Part shown: positions 8,004 through 16,935 of the stretch, one piece after another
Layout of the letters: each line of letters begins with the position of its first letter
Position numbering within the stretch: the stretch's first letter is position 1
Assembly: GCF_947500125.1 (NCBI RefSeq)
Contig: NZ_CANMRA010000017.1
Coordinates: forward strand, 26,211 to 90,210
Source: an uncultured Kocuria sp.
GTDB taxonomy: Bacteria; Actinomycetota; Actinomycetes; Actinomycetales; Micrococcaceae
Direction: 5' to 3'
Length of the DNA stretch: 64,000 nt
The notes under the pieces: generated by a model
Databases searched by the model: none
What the model was told of the DNA's origin: nothing
Seen by the model: the letters and a program-made list of their open reading frames with translations, nothing else
Program-made: the position numbers and the translations under genes

Positions 8004-8648
8004 TCACGACACCCTCAGGCCGGCCAGCGGCTCGTCGGTGGAGTTCACCGTGAGCACGGCCGGCGCCTGTCCGGGGGCGTACGAGATCGCCGAGACCGAG
8101 CACGGGCTGACCACGATGCGCTGGAAGAGGTCCAGGTGCGTGCCCAGGGCGTGGGCGAGCGCCGCTTTGATGGGGTCTGCGTGCGAGAAGCAGACCACCA
8201 CCCCGCCCTCGTGGGCCGCCCGCACCCGGTCGACGGCGCCGACCGTCCTGGCCTGCATCTCCGGGAAGCTCTCACCGCCGGGGAACCGGAAGGTCGAGGG
8301 CGCCCGCTGGACGGTCGACCAGGCCTTGAGCCGGGAGAGGCGGGAGAGCTCCTCGCCCGTCCACTCCCCGAAGTCGCACTCGAGCAGCCCCGGCTCCACG
8401 ACCGCCTCCCGGCCGGTCCGCGCCTCGGTGGGCGCCGCGGTCTCGCGCGTGCGCTCGAGCGGGGAGGTGTAGAGCGCGTCGACGCGGACCCCCGCGAGCC
8501 GCTCCGCGAGCCGCTCCGCCTGGGCCCGGCCGCGCTCGGACAGGTGCAGACCGGGGGCCCGCCCCGGCAGGACCTTGCCCGTGGTGGGGGTCTCCCCGTG
8601 CCGCACGAGCAGGACGAGGGTGCTCCGTGGTGCCTTGCGAGTGACCAT
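8004..8648 (-). CDS. Histidine phosphatase family protein (MSMEG_4193-like)
   Basis: A 214-residue member of the phosphoglycerate-mutase-like histidine phosphatases. LVRHGETPTTGK carries the phospho-accepting RHG histidine, ALYTSPLERTRETA the second arginine, LECDFGEWTGEELS the acidic residue, and VVVCFSHADPIKAAL the C-terminal catalytic His. It pairs with the SCO1664-type gene in a two-gene operon. The physiological substrate is unknown. Confidence 0.88.
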   Translation of the reverse strand: MVTRKAPRSTLVLLVRHGETPTTGKVLPGRAPGLHLSERGRAQAERLAERLAGVRVDALYTSPLERTRETAAPTEARTGREAVVEPGLLECDFGEWTGEELSRLSRLKAWSTVQRAPSTFRFPGGESFPEMQARTVGAVDRVRAAHEGGVVVCFSHADPIKAALAHALGTHLDLFQRIVVSPCSVSAISYAPGQAPAVLTVNSTDEPLAGLRVS

Positions 8649-8780
8649 GATGCACCAGCGTACTGTCGGGGCCCCCGCGGCCACAGGGGCCGCCGTCGAA
8701 CGCTCCTGTCGAGGACGCCGTCGACGACGCCGGAACCCTGCGCACGGGCACCCCCTTGACGCCGGGGTTAGGTTGGCGCT
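8649..8780. promoter_or_regulatory. Divergent promoter region; possible leaderless start at 8781
   Basis: This 132-bp region separates the divergent phosphatase and ATPase genes. A TAGGTT -10-like element at 8769-8774 places transcription start at or next to the GTG at 8781. With no clear Shine-Dalgarno there, a leaderless mRNA is plausible. Confidence 0.3.
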
Positions 8781-10220
8781 GTGACTGATCGGACCGATCA
8801 CCCCGACATCCGCACGCTCGGCGAGCTCCGCGCCGCCCGCGTCGCCCACAGGACGCTGCGCGAGGAGATCCGCGAGAACCTCCTGCGCACGCTGGCCGAG
8901 GGCGGTGACCCCTGGCCGGGCCTGCACGGGCTCGGGCGCACCGTTCTGCCCCAGCTGGAGCGGGCCCTGCTCGCCGGTCACGACGTCGTGCTGCTGGGCG
9001 AGCGCGGCCAGGGCAAGACCCGCCTGTTGCGCACCCTCGCCGGCCTGCTCGACGAGTGGTCCCCCGCCATCGAGGGCTCGGAGCTCAACGAGCACCCGCT
9101 GGAGCCGCTGACCGAGGCGTCGCGGCGGCGGATCCTGCTCGAGGGCGACGAGCTGCCCGTGGTCTGGCGGCACCGCTCGGAGCGCTACGTCGAGAAGCTC
9201 GCCACCCCGGACACGTCCGTGGCGGACCTCATCGGGGACGTCGACCCGATGCGCGTCGCCGAGGGCCGGCGGCTCGGGGACCCGGAGACCATCCACTACG
9301 GGCTCGTGCCCCGCTCGCACCGCGGCATCGTGGCGATCAACGAGCTGCCCGACCTCGCCGAGCGGATCCAGGTGGCCATGCTCAACGTGATGGAGGAGCG
9401 CGACATCCAGATCCGCGGCTACGTCCTGCGGCTGCCGCTGGACGTGCTCGTGGTGGCCACGGCCAACCCCGAGGACTACACGAACCGCGGCCGGATCATC
9501 ACGCCGCTCAAGGACCGGTTCGGCGCCGAGATCCGCACCCACTACCCGCTCGAGCTCGAGGACGAGATCGCCGTGATCCGCCAGGAGGCCGAGCTGATCG
9601 CCGAGGTCCCGGACACGATCCTCGAGACCCTGGCCCGGTTCACCCGCCTGCTGCGGGAGTCCTCCGCGGTCGACCAGCGCTCGGGGGTGTCGGCGCGGTT
9701 CGCGATCGCGGGCGCGGAGACGGTCGCGGCGGCGGCGCTGCGGCGCGCCACGATCCGCGGCGAGACGGAGGCCGTGGCGCGGATGGTGGACATGGAGACG
9801 GCCACCGACGTCCTGGCCGGCAAGATCGAGTTCGAGTCCGGCGAGGAGGGCCGCGAGCGCGCGATCCTCGACCACCTGCTCCGCCGGGCGACCGCCGAGA
9901 CCGTCCGGGGCCGCTTCCGCGGCATCGACCTCGGACCGGTCGTGGAGGCCTTCGACGGCCGCACCACGGTGTCCACCGGCGACGACGTCTCCGCCCAGGA
10001 CTTCCTCGCCGGGCTCCCCGAGCTGGCGGCGCCCGACGACCTGTCGGCCCCCGACGACGGCGATGACAGGGCCGGGACCACCTACGACGAGATCGCCGCG
10101 CGCCTCGGCGCGACCACGCCGGGACAGCGCGCCAGCGCGATCGAGCTGGCGCTCGAGGGTCTCTACCTGGCCCAGAAGATCTCCAAGGACGCCGACGAGG
10201 GCGGCACCGTCTACGGCTGA
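8781..10220 (+). CDS. MoxR/magnesium-chelatase-like AAA ATPase
   Basis: The 479-residue AAA+ protein has Walker A GERGQGKTRLL (about residues 74-84), a Walker B-like GIVAINELPDL, sensor LVVATANPEDY and an arginine-rich second half (QRSGVSARFAIAG). It resembles ChlI/MoxR ATPases that remodel or load metals into partner proteins together with a VWA protein, and such a VWA gene follows 148 nt downstream. The target complex is not evident. Start chosen at GTG 8781, where conserved sequence begins. Confidence 0.87.
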   Translation: MTDRTDHPDIRTLGELRAARVAHRTLREEIRENLLRTLAEGGDPWPGLHGLGRTVLPQLERALLAGHDVVLLGERGQGKTRLLRTLAGLLDEWSPAIEGSELNEHPLEPLTEASRRRILLEGDELPVVWRHRSERYVEKLATPDTSVADLIGDVDPMRVAEGRRLGDPETIHYGLVPRSHRGIVAINELPDLAERIQVAMLNVMEERDIQIRGYVLRLPLDVLVVATANPEDYTNRGRIITPLKDRFGAEIRTHYPLELEDEIAVIRQEAELIAEVPDTILETLARFTRLLRESSAVDQRSGVSARFAIAGAETVAAAALRRATIRGETEAVARMVDMETATDVLAGKIEFESGEEGRERAILDHLLRRATAETVRGRFRGIDLGPVVEAFDGRTTVSTGDDVSAQDFLAGLPELAAPDDLSAPDDGDDRAGTTYDEIAARLGATTPGQRASAIELALEGLYLAQKISKDADEGGTVYG

Positions 10221-10300
10221 CCGCCCCACCCGCGCGCCGGGGACGAGCGCCGCGCCGACCGCGCGACCACGACACAGCCACACAACGGCACAGCAACACA

Positions 10301-10331
10301 GCGACACCGCGACACCGCGACACCGCGACAC
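10301..10331. repeat. Short tandem repeat, 8-bp unit
   Basis: About 3.9 copies of GCGACACC lie in the 148-bp gap between the ATPase and VWA genes, inside a wider ACA-rich stretch (10268-10360). Likely slippage-prone spacer; no function seen. Confidence 0.8.
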
Positions 10332-10368
10332 GAAGACACAGGGCCGCAGAAGACACAGAGGGGGCGTC

Positions 10369-12357
10369 ATGCCCGCACACCACCGGTCCTCGAGATACGG
10401 CCGGTACACCGGAGGACCCGATCCGCTGGCCCCGCCGGTGGACCTGGCCGAGGCGCTCGAGGCCGTCTCCGAGGACGTCATGGCCGGGTACTCGCCGGAG
10501 GAGGCGCTGCGCGAGTTCCTCCGGCGGGGCGGCCGCGGCCGGGACGGCCTCGACGACCTGTCCTGGCGCGTGCAGCAGCGGCGGCGCGAGCTCCTGAAGC
10601 GCCACAGCCTGGGCGGCACGCTCGAGGAGGCGAAGAAGCTGCTCGAGAAGGCGCTGCGCCTGGAGCGCGAGCAGTTCCTGCGGGACGCCCGGATGGACCC
10701 GATGGACCGCTCCTTCCGGGAGATGCAGCTCGACGGCCTGCCGAGCTCCACGGCCGCCGCCGTCAGCGAGCTCGCGTCCTACGACTGGCAGTCCGACTCC
10801 GCACGGGAGGCGTACGAGCAGATCAAGGACCTCCTCGGCCGCGAGATGCTGGACCAGCGCTTCGCGGGCATGAAGCAGGCCCTGGAGCACGCCACGGACG
10901 CCGACCGGGAGGCCGTGGCGGAGATGCTGCGGGACCTCAACGAGCTGCTCGAGAAGCACGGGCGGGGCGAGGACACCGACCAGGACTTCCAGGACTTCAT
11001 GGCGAAGCACGGGGACCACTTCCCCGAGAACCCGCAGTCGGTCGAGGAGCTGATCGACGCCATGGCCCGGCGCGCGGCGGCGGCCCAGCGGATGCTGAAC
11101 TCCATGTCCCCCGAGCAGCGCCAGGAGCTGATGCAGCTCTCCGCCCAGGCGTTCGGCTCCCCCGAGCTGATGGACCAGCTCGGCCGGCTCGACGCGAACC
11201 TGCAGGGGCTGCGTCCCGGGGAGAACTGGGGCGGATCGGAGGACTTCGGGGGTCAGGACGGACTGGGACTCGGCGACGGCACGGGCGTGCTGCAGGACAT
11301 CGCCGAGCTCGACGCGCTGGCCGAGCAGCTGGCGCAGCACCACCGGGGCGCCAACCTGGACGACATGGACCTCGACGCGCTCGCGCGCCAGCTGGGCGAC
11401 GACGCCGCGGTGTCGGCCCGGACCCTCGCCGAGCTGGAGCGGGCGATGCGGGACAGCGGCTACCTGCAGCGCGGCGCGGACGGCGACCTGCGGCTCTCGC
11501 CCCGCGCGGTGCGGCGGATCGGCAAGGCGCTGCTGCGGGACGCCGCCCAGAACCTGTCCTCCCGGAGCGGTCAGCGCGACACCCGCCTCGCCGGAGCGGC
11601 CGGCGAGCCCTCCGGCGCCACCCGGGAATGGCAGTTCGGGGACGCCGAGCCGTGGGACACCACCCGCACCATCACCAACGCCATCCGGCGCACGGCGGCC
11701 GAGGGCGGCGACGCCCGGCAGGGGCTGCGCCTCGACGTCCGGGACATCGAGGTGGCCGAGACGGAGGCGCGCACGCAGGCCGCCGTCGTCCTCCTCGTGG
11801 ACACCTCGTTCTCCATGGCCGCCGAGGGACGCTGGGTGCCCATGAAGCGCACGGCCCTGGCGCTCCACCACCTCGTCTCCACGCGGTTCCGCGGGGACCA
11901 GCTGCAGATCGTCGCCTTCGGCCGCTACGCCCGCGCGCTGCCGGTCGACGAGCTCACGGGGCTGCCGCCGGTGCGGGAGCAGGGCACCAACCTGCACCAC
12001 GGACTGCTGCTCGCCACGCGGTTCTTCCGCAAGCACCCGTCGATGCAGCCCGTCCTGCTCGTGGTCACCGACGGGGAGCCCACGGCGCACCTGCTGCCCG
12101 ACGGCGAGAGCTGGTTTTCCTGGCCCACGGCGCCGGAGACCCTGCGCGCCACGGTCGAGGAGCTCGACCGGCTGGGACGCATGGGGGCGCAGGCGACGTT
12201 CTTCCGGCTCGGCGACGACCCCGGGCTGGAGCGGTTCCTGCGGCGGATGGCCGAGCGGATCGGCGGGCGCGTGGTGGCCCCGGACCCGGGGGACCTGGGC
12301 TCCGCCGTCCTGGACGAGTACCTCAGCGCCCGCGCCGGGGACCCCGACGACCTCTGA
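10369..12357 (+). CDS. VWA-domain protein, partner of the MoxR-like ATPase
   Basis: A 662-residue protein. The first about 460 residues are charged and helical, with acidic GEDTDQDFQDF and EELIDAMARRAAAAQRML segments. The C-terminus is a von Willebrand A domain with the MIDAS motif VLLVDTSFSM (DxSxS), a T in the EQGTNLHHGL loop and an LLVVTDGEPTAHL aspartate. ChlD/CoxE-like VWA proteins work with AAA ATPases in metal-cofactor insertion or complex assembly. The start follows a GAGGGGG ribosome-binding site. Sequence upstream in the same frame is non-coding in character. Confidence 0.87.
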   Translation: MPAHHRSSRYGRYTGGPDPLAPPVDLAEALEAVSEDVMAGYSPEEALREFLRRGGRGRDGLDDLSWRVQQRRRELLKRHSLGGTLEEAKKLLEKALRLEREQFLRDARMDPMDRSFREMQLDGLPSSTAAAVSELASYDWQSDSAREAYEQIKDLLGREMLDQRFAGMKQALEHATDADREAVAEMLRDLNELLEKHGRGEDTDQDFQDFMAKHGDHFPENPQSVEELIDAMARRAAAAQRMLNSMSPEQRQELMQLSAQAFGSPELMDQLGRLDANLQGLRPGENWGGSEDFGGQDGLGLGDGTGVLQDIAELDALAEQLAQHHRGANLDDMDLDALARQLGDDAAVSARTLAELERAMRDSGYLQRGADGDLRLSPRAVRRIGKALLRDAAQNLSSRSGQRDTRLAGAAGEPSGATREWQFGDAEPWDTTRTITNAIRRTAAEGGDARQGLRLDVRDIEVAETEARTQAAVVLLVDTSFSMAAEGRWVPMKRTALALHHLVSTRFRGDQLQIVAFGRYARALPVDELTGLPPVREQGTNLHHGLLLATRFFRKHPSMQPVLLVVTDGEPTAHLLPDGESWFSWPTAPETLRATVEELDRLGRMGAQATFFRLGDDPGLERFLRRMAERIGGRVVAPDPGDLGSAVLDEYLSARAGDPDDL

Positions 12358-12430
12358 CGCACGGCGTCGGCCGGTGAGGGGTGAGGTCGCGGGCCGCGTG
12401 CGACCCCCGGCGGCCCCGGTGGTCGGCAGG

Positions 12431-12498
12431 CCACGATCGGGGGCCGAGGACAGCGGGCCCGATCAGGGCCACGGACAGCGCGCCACGATCGGGGGCCG
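12431..12498. repeat. Direct repeat in intergenic space
   Basis: CCACGATCGGGGGCCG occurs at 12431-12446 and again at 12483-12498. The 144-bp gap between convergent genes is otherwise very GC-rich with several hairpin possibilities and probably acts as a two-way terminator region. Confidence 0.6.
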
Positions 12499-12501
12499 CG
12501 G

Positions 12502-13596
12502 TCACCGGGCCGCGGTGGAGCCCCCGTCGGCCGGAGGGGTGGGATCGGACGGGCCGGCCGGGGCGCCGCCGGACTCCCCCGGGGCGGCCGCGGCGGAGTG
12601 CTTCCCGTGCTGCTCGCCCTGCGCCTCGTGCGCGCCGTGGGCGGCGTGCTCGGCCTCGTGCTCGCCCTTGCCGAAGGGCAGCAGCTCCCACACCAGCACC
12701 AGGACGGCGCCCCAGGCGAGGCCCAGGACCGCGGAGAAGAAGGTGTTCGTGAGCCACGCGAGCGCCGCGCCGAGACCGCCGGGGACGGCGTCGTGCACGA
12801 GGACCTCGAGGTGGTGCACGGCCTCGTAGGGGGCGTGCCAGCCCAGCTCGTCGAGGCCCACGAGGATGATGTGCCCGCCCACCCAGAGCATGGCGGCGGT
12901 GCCCACGACCGAGATGACGGTGAGCAGTCCGGGCATGCCCTTGACCAGGCCGTGGCCGATCTTCTGCGTGGTCGGCGAGGACCGTTCGGCCAGGTGCAGA
13001 CCGAAGTCGTCCATGCGGATGATCAGGGCAACCACCCCGTAGACCAGGACGGTGATGCCGATGGCCACGACCACCAGGATGGCCGCCCGGGAGAGCAGCG
13101 GTTCACCGGCCACCTCGTTGAGGGAGATGACCATGATCTCGGCCGAGAGGATCAGGTCGGTGCGCACCGCGCCCCCGACCATCGTGTCCTCCGCGTCCTT
13201 GCCCTTCTCCACCACGGGGGTCTTGGTCTTGGCCCCGTGGCCCGAGAGCTTGGACCAGATCTTCTCGGCGCCCTCGAAGCACAGGTAGCTGCCGCCGAGC
13301 ATGAGGATCGGGGTCAGCAGCCACGGGGCGAACTGGCTCAGCAGCAGGATGACCGGGAGGATGAAGATCAGCTTGTTGCGGAACGAGCCCTTGGTGATGC
13401 GCCAGATGATGGGCAGCTCGCGCGCCGGGGAGACGTCCTGGACGTACTGCGGGGTCACGGCGGTGTCGTCCACGACGACGCCCGCCGCCTTCATGCTCGC
13501 CCGCCCCGCGGCCGCGCCGATGTCGTCCACGGAGGCGGCGGTGACGCGGGCCAGGGCGGCGACGTCGTCCAGCAGGGCGATCAGACCGCCGCTCAT
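12502..13596 (-). CDS. DUF808 family membrane protein (YedI-like)
   Basis: The 364-residue protein begins MSGGLIALLDDVAALARV and continues with ASMKAAGVVVDDTAVTPQYV, IWRITKGSFRNKL and LGGSYLCFEGAEK, all landmarks of DUF808. There are about seven membrane segments. The final 50 residues are His/Glu/Ala-rich (GEHEAEHAAHGAHEAQGEQHGKH), longer than in E. coli YedI and possibly metal-binding. No reaction is known for the family. Confidence 0.88.
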   Translation of the reverse strand: MSGGLIALLDDVAALARVTAASVDDIGAAAGRASMKAAGVVVDDTAVTPQYVQDVSPARELPIIWRITKGSFRNKLIFILPVILLLSQFAPWLLTPILMLGGSYLCFEGAEKIWSKLSGHGAKTKTPVVEKGKDAEDTMVGGAVRTDLILSAEIMVISLNEVAGEPLLSRAAILVVVAIGITVLVYGVVALIIRMDDFGLHLAERSSPTTQKIGHGLVKGMPGLLTVISVVGTAAMLWVGGHIILVGLDELGWHAPYEAVHHLEVLVHDAVPGGLGAALAWLTNTFFSAVLGLAWGAVLVLVWELLPFGKGEHEAEHAAHGAHEAQGEQHGKHSAAAAPGESGGAPAGPSDPTPPADGGSTAAR

Positions 13597-13764
13597 CGGA
13601 GGACCTCCGGCGCGGTCTCGGCAGGGGCGGGCGGCGCCGCGGTGGTGATCAGCATGTTGACAGAGTAGAGCTTCGAAGGCCCGGATGCTCCCGTGCGGGT
13701 CGAACGGGCCGGTGTCCCGCCGTTCCCGCCGGCGTCGGGTCGAGGTCCGGGCGCGGCGCGGGCC

Positions 13765-14694
13765 TCAGGCCTCCGGGTCCACGACGCCGACGGCGACGGC
13801 GAGGTCCTGCCAGGACATGCCCACGCCCTTGAAGACGTTGGGGGCGTCGTCGCGGCGGGCCACCGCCCCGGTGACCACGTCCCGCACCGGCACCAGGGCG
13901 TCCCCGGCGAGCGTCCCCTCCTCCACGGCCAGGACGACGTCGCCGGCCTCCCGCAGCGCCGTGGCGACGTCCTCGACCACCACCAGGGACCGGCCCATGA
14001 GACCGGCGTCCAGCTCGCGCCGGTCACTCTCGTGCGAGCCCATGGCCACGACGCAGGCGCCGTCGCGGACCAGGGAGCCGTCGAAGAGGGGTGCGGGCGC
14101 GGACGTCGCGCACACCACGATGTCGGCGCGGGCGACGTCGCCGGTCGTGCCGGCCACGATCTCGGGCCCCAGGGCGGAGAGCTCCTCGAGGACGGCACGG
14201 ACCTTCCCGGGGCTGCGTCCGACCACCGTGACGCGGGCGAGGTCGCGGATCCCGGCGAACGCCCGGACGTGGCCGACCGCCTGCGGTCCCGTGCCGAGGA
14301 CCACCAGGTGCGCGGCGTCCGGCGGCGCCAGGGCGTCGGCGGCCACGGCGGAGACGGCCGGGGTGCGCAGGGCCGTGAGGGCCGAGCCCTCCAGCAGCGC
14401 CCGGACGGTCAGGGTCGCGGTGTCCATCAGGACGTAGACCGCCTGGATCCGCGGCAGGCCCCGGGCCGGGTTGTCCGGGGCCACGGAGGCGACCTTGACA
14501 CCGGTCCAGGCCGAGATCGTCGAGGGCATCAGCAGCAGGTGCCCGGATCCGGCCGGGGCGCTGGTCCGGGCCGGGTCCGTCGCGGGGTCGAAGCCCTCGA
14601 CCAGGGCCTTCTGGATCAGCCGCCGGGCGCGGTCGGCCGGGACCCGTTCGGCGATCTGCGCGGCGGTGTACCAGGTGGGCTGGACGTCGTTCAT
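13765..14694 (-). CDS. Ornithine cyclodeaminase / mu-crystallin family dehydrogenase
   Basis: A 309-residue protein with a typical substrate-domain start, GVKVASVAPDNPARGLP, a LEGSALTALRTPAVSAVAA segment containing the family Arg-Thr-Pro, and the Rossmann loop LVVLGTGPQAVGHVRAF. VVATSAPAPLFDGSLVRDGACVVAMGSHESDRRELD is the conserved C-terminal half. Members reduce or deaminate amino or imino acids with NAD(P). GGAGGT lies 6 nt before the ATG at 14694. It sits 142 nt after a glutamine-amidotransferase-like gene in the same direction. The specific substrate cannot be read from sequence. Confidence 0.88.
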   Translation of the reverse strand: MNDVQPTWYTAAQIAERVPADRARRLIQKALVEGFDPATDPARTSAPAGSGHLLLMPSTISAWTGVKVASVAPDNPARGLPRIQAVYVLMDTATLTVRALLEGSALTALRTPAVSAVAADALAPPDAAHLVVLGTGPQAVGHVRAFAGIRDLARVTVVGRSPGKVRAVLEELSALGPEIVAGTTGDVARADIVVCATSAPAPLFDGSLVRDGACVVAMGSHESDRRELDAGLMGRSLVVVEDVATALREAGDVVLAVEEGTLAGDALVPVRDVVTGAVARRDDAPNVFKGVGMSWQDLAVAVGVVDPEA

Positions 14695-14836
14695 CGGGGG
14701 ACCTCCGCAGCGGTCGGGTCGGGACGTCGCCGGCGGCGCAGCGGCGCTGCCTCGAATGCCGTCCCGCTCCGTCGGCCGTGCGCCCGTCCGTGCCGCGGCA
14801 AGGGCCTGCGCGGCACGGACGGGCGGCGGGACGGGT

Positions 14837-15664
14837 TCACGCGGCCACCAGCGAGACCTCCGGGGTGCGGTGCCGGGCGGAGCCGGCGTGGTCCACGAAG
14901 GCGGAGAACAGTCTCCGTCGATCCGCCCCCGGAGCGTGGGAGTCCTCCGGGTGCCACTGCACACCGATGGTCCAGGTGCGGTCACGGTGCTCCGTCGCCT
15001 CGACCATGCCGTCCTCGGCCACCGCGGTGACCCGCAGACCGGGGGCCACGACGCCCACCGCTTGGTGGTGGTGGGACCGGACGGTGAGCCGCCGGGCGCC
15101 GTAGACACCCGCCAGCATGCTCTCCGGCTCCAGCGTGACCTCCTCCTCCGTGCACACGGCCTCCCCGGGCTCGCCCCGGTGCCGGTGCCAGGTGTCCAGG
15201 TGGGCGATGAGGGTCCCCCCGCAGGCCAGGTTGAGCAGCTGGGATCCCCTGCCGACGGCCAGCAGCGGGACGTCACGGCCCAGGCTCTGGTCGATGAGCT
15301 GCAGGGTGTAGAGGTCAGCGCGTCGGTCCACCCCGTACTCGTGGGGCACGGGGCCCTCCACGCCGTAGAGGGAGGCGTCGACGTCCCCGCCTCCGAGGAC
15401 CAGCACCCCGTCCGCGGCCGCGGTGACGGCGGGATCGGGCAGCTGCCGGGCACTGGAGTCGACCAGGACCGGGCGGGCCCCGGCGTCGACCAGGGTCTGC
15501 AGGGCGGTGCGGGTGAGGCGGCGCATCAGATCCCGGGCCTCAGGAGTGAGGCCGGGGAAGTTCAGCGAGACCACGACGGCCACGGTGGGCGCTGCGGCCC
15601 GCAGACTCCACAGCCCCACGGGGGTCACCTCGTGCTCATTAAGACGAACAGTCCGGTGGTTCAT
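14837..15664 (-). CDS. Class I glutamine amidotransferase-like protein (PuuD-related) lacking the Cys nucleophile
   Basis: The 275-residue protein follows the gamma-glutamyl-GABA hydrolase pattern: VLVLGGGDVDASLYG, DVPLLAVGRGSQLLNLACGG, VRSHHHQAV, DGMVEATEH and GVQWHPED (catalytic His and Glu). The elbow normally reads C-R-G, but here it is Val-Gly-Arg-Gly, with Gly138 encoded by GGC, so the essential nucleophile is absent. It may be a pseudo-enzyme, a binding protein, or carry a base error. AGGAG precedes the ATG. It is probably co-transcribed with the cyclodeaminase-family gene. Confidence 0.82.
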   Translation of the reverse strand: MNHRTVRLNEHEVTPVGLWSLRAAAPTVAVVVSLNFPGLTPEARDLMRRLTRTALQTLVDAGARPVLVDSSARQLPDPAVTAAADGVLVLGGGDVDASLYGVEGPVPHEYGVDRRADLYTLQLIDQSLGRDVPLLAVGRGSQLLNLACGGTLIAHLDTWHRHRGEPGEAVCTEEEVTLEPESMLAGVYGARRLTVRSHHHQAVGVVAPGLRVTAVAEDGMVEATEHRDRTWTIGVQWHPEDSHAPGADRRRLFSAFVDHAGSARHRTPEVSLVAA

Positions 15665-16142
15665 GCGATCATCTCCTGTTCGATCATGAGGTCTTCGTTC
15701 TGGGTGAAGGGTGGTCGTCCTCGTGCTGGCACCTCGGACAAATTCGCCTGTCGAAGGTGATGCGGATCACTCTGCCCGAGCCGACAAGGCCGCGTCCCCC
15801 CTCGGGGAAAAGAAGATTCCCGAATATTCGCGGTCGACGAAAATCGGCGTCACCGCCGCGGACACCGGTCACGAGCGGCGGCCACGCCCCTGTGCGCCCG
15901 GTGTCAGCACCGGGGAGGACAGCTCATCGTCACACTGTTCAATGCACTTCCACGGACCTCGGCCACATGCCTAGTCTGAGTGATCATCGCCGGACCCCCC
16001 CCGGTCCGGCGATGCGGCCCAGCCCCAGGCCGCCCCCTCCCCCTGCGCACAGGAAGAAGGCATCATCCCCTCCGCCTCCGGGGCGCTGGCCGTCGAGCTG
16101 CACCCCCACTCCCCCACCCGATGGATCGCCACCTACTACCCC
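15665..16142. other. 478-bp intergenic region
   Basis: This is the divergent space between the amidotransferase-like gene and the small hypothetical gene, with lower GC at 15690-15850. The ribosome-binding site of the left gene is visible near 15672. From about 16050 the sequence reads as a likely N-terminal extension of the next gene (GALAVELHPHSPTRWIATYY), but without a standard start codon. Nothing else convincing. Confidence 0.4.
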
Positions 16143-16484
16143 ATGAACGAGACCCCGGCGGGACGCTGGGCCGAGGTCACCTGGCCCCTGCACCAGGTGC
16201 TGGTACCCCTCCCCGTCGATCCCGCGGAGACGGCACGGTGGCTGGAGGTGCGCAGCGCCGATCCCGACCACCCCTGCTACGCCCGCCACCAGGCCTGGGC
16301 GCACCGCCTGGCCGCCGGGTACACCGCGGCGCTGGCCGCCTTCGACGCCGACTCCGCCGACGGGCCGCGGTCGCTCCACGAGGCGTTGCGGCGCACCGAC
16401 GTCACGACCGTCGTTCCCGCCGGGCAGCTGTCGGAGTGGGTGCTCGACGACCTCGAGGACGAGACCTCGGACGCCCGCCGCTAA
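16143..16484 (+). CDS. Small hypothetical protein, start uncertain
   Basis: The protein has 113 residues from the first ATG and is not recognised. It is soluble, Trp- and Pro-rich near the start (AGRWAEVTWPLHQVLVPLP) and acidic at the end. The same frame stays open back to about 15983 and reads protein-like for about 30 residues before this ATG, following an AGGAAGAAGG sequence at about 16049, but no ATG, GTG or TTG is present there. Either a non-canonical start or a base error is likely. Confidence 0.55.
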   Translation: MNETPAGRWAEVTWPLHQVLVPLPVDPAETARWLEVRSADPDHPCYARHQAWAHRLAAGYTAALAAFDADSADGPRSLHEALRRTDVTTVVPAGQLSEWVLDDLEDETSDARR

Positions 16485-16559
16485 CCGGGACGGCACCGTC
16501 CGCCGCGGTGGTGCGGGTGCCGCAACCACAGGGACGCACCGGACCCTCGTCCGGTGGGG

Positions 16560-16565
16560 TACACT
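16560..16565 (+). promoter_or_regulatory. -10 element before the DUF4193 gene
   Basis: TACACT lies 65 nt before the DUF4193 start codon, with a GGAGGA ribosome-binding site in between (about 16614). No clear -35 hexamer is visible. Confidence 0.4.
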
Positions 16566-16629
16566 CTGGTCCTTCCGTGCAGAACCACCCTGCACAGCAC
16601 CACCCCGTTCCAGGAGGACGCACCACATC

Positions 16630-16935
16630 ATGGCCACCGACTACGACGCTCCGCGCACCCGACCCGAGGACGAGCCGGCCAACGAGTCCCTGGAAGCGAT
16701 CCAGGTCCAGCGCAGCGCCACCACCCAGACCGCGGTCATCGACGCCGAGGACTTCGACACCGCCGAGGGCATCGACCTGCCGGGGGCGGATCTCTCCCAC
16801 GAGGAGCTCACCGTGGCCGTCGTCCCCGAGCAGGCCGACGAGTTCACCTGCGGCTCCTGCTTCCTGGTCCGCCACCGCTCCCAGCTCGCCCGTCAGAAGA
16901 ACGGGACCAGCTACTGCACCGACTGCGAGGGCTGA
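16630..16935 (+). CDS. DUF4193 family protein
   Basis: A 101-residue acidic protein with the actinobacterial DUF4193 layout: starts MATDYDAPR, an acidic middle (TAVIDAEDFDTAEG), and a C-terminal zinc-ribbon-like pair of CxxC motifs, FTCGSCFLVRHRSQLA and YCTDCEG. Usually a conserved single gene of unknown role. GGAGGACGCACC provides the ribosome-binding site. Confidence 0.92.
   Translation: MATDYDAPRTRPEDEPANESLEAIQVQRSATTQTAVIDAEDFDTAEGIDLPGADLSHEELTVAVVPEQADEFTCGSCFLVRHRSQLARQKNGTSYCTDCEG

Noticed and set aside
10301..10331. Tandem repeat considered as CRISPR or regulatory array
   Set aside because: The units are 8 bp with no spacers, so it is simple sequence.
10063..10368. Upstream extension of the VWA gene
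   Set aside because: It overlaps the ATPase gene and translates to Arg/Thr/Pro-rich sequence; the good ribosome-binding site is at the ATG at 10369.
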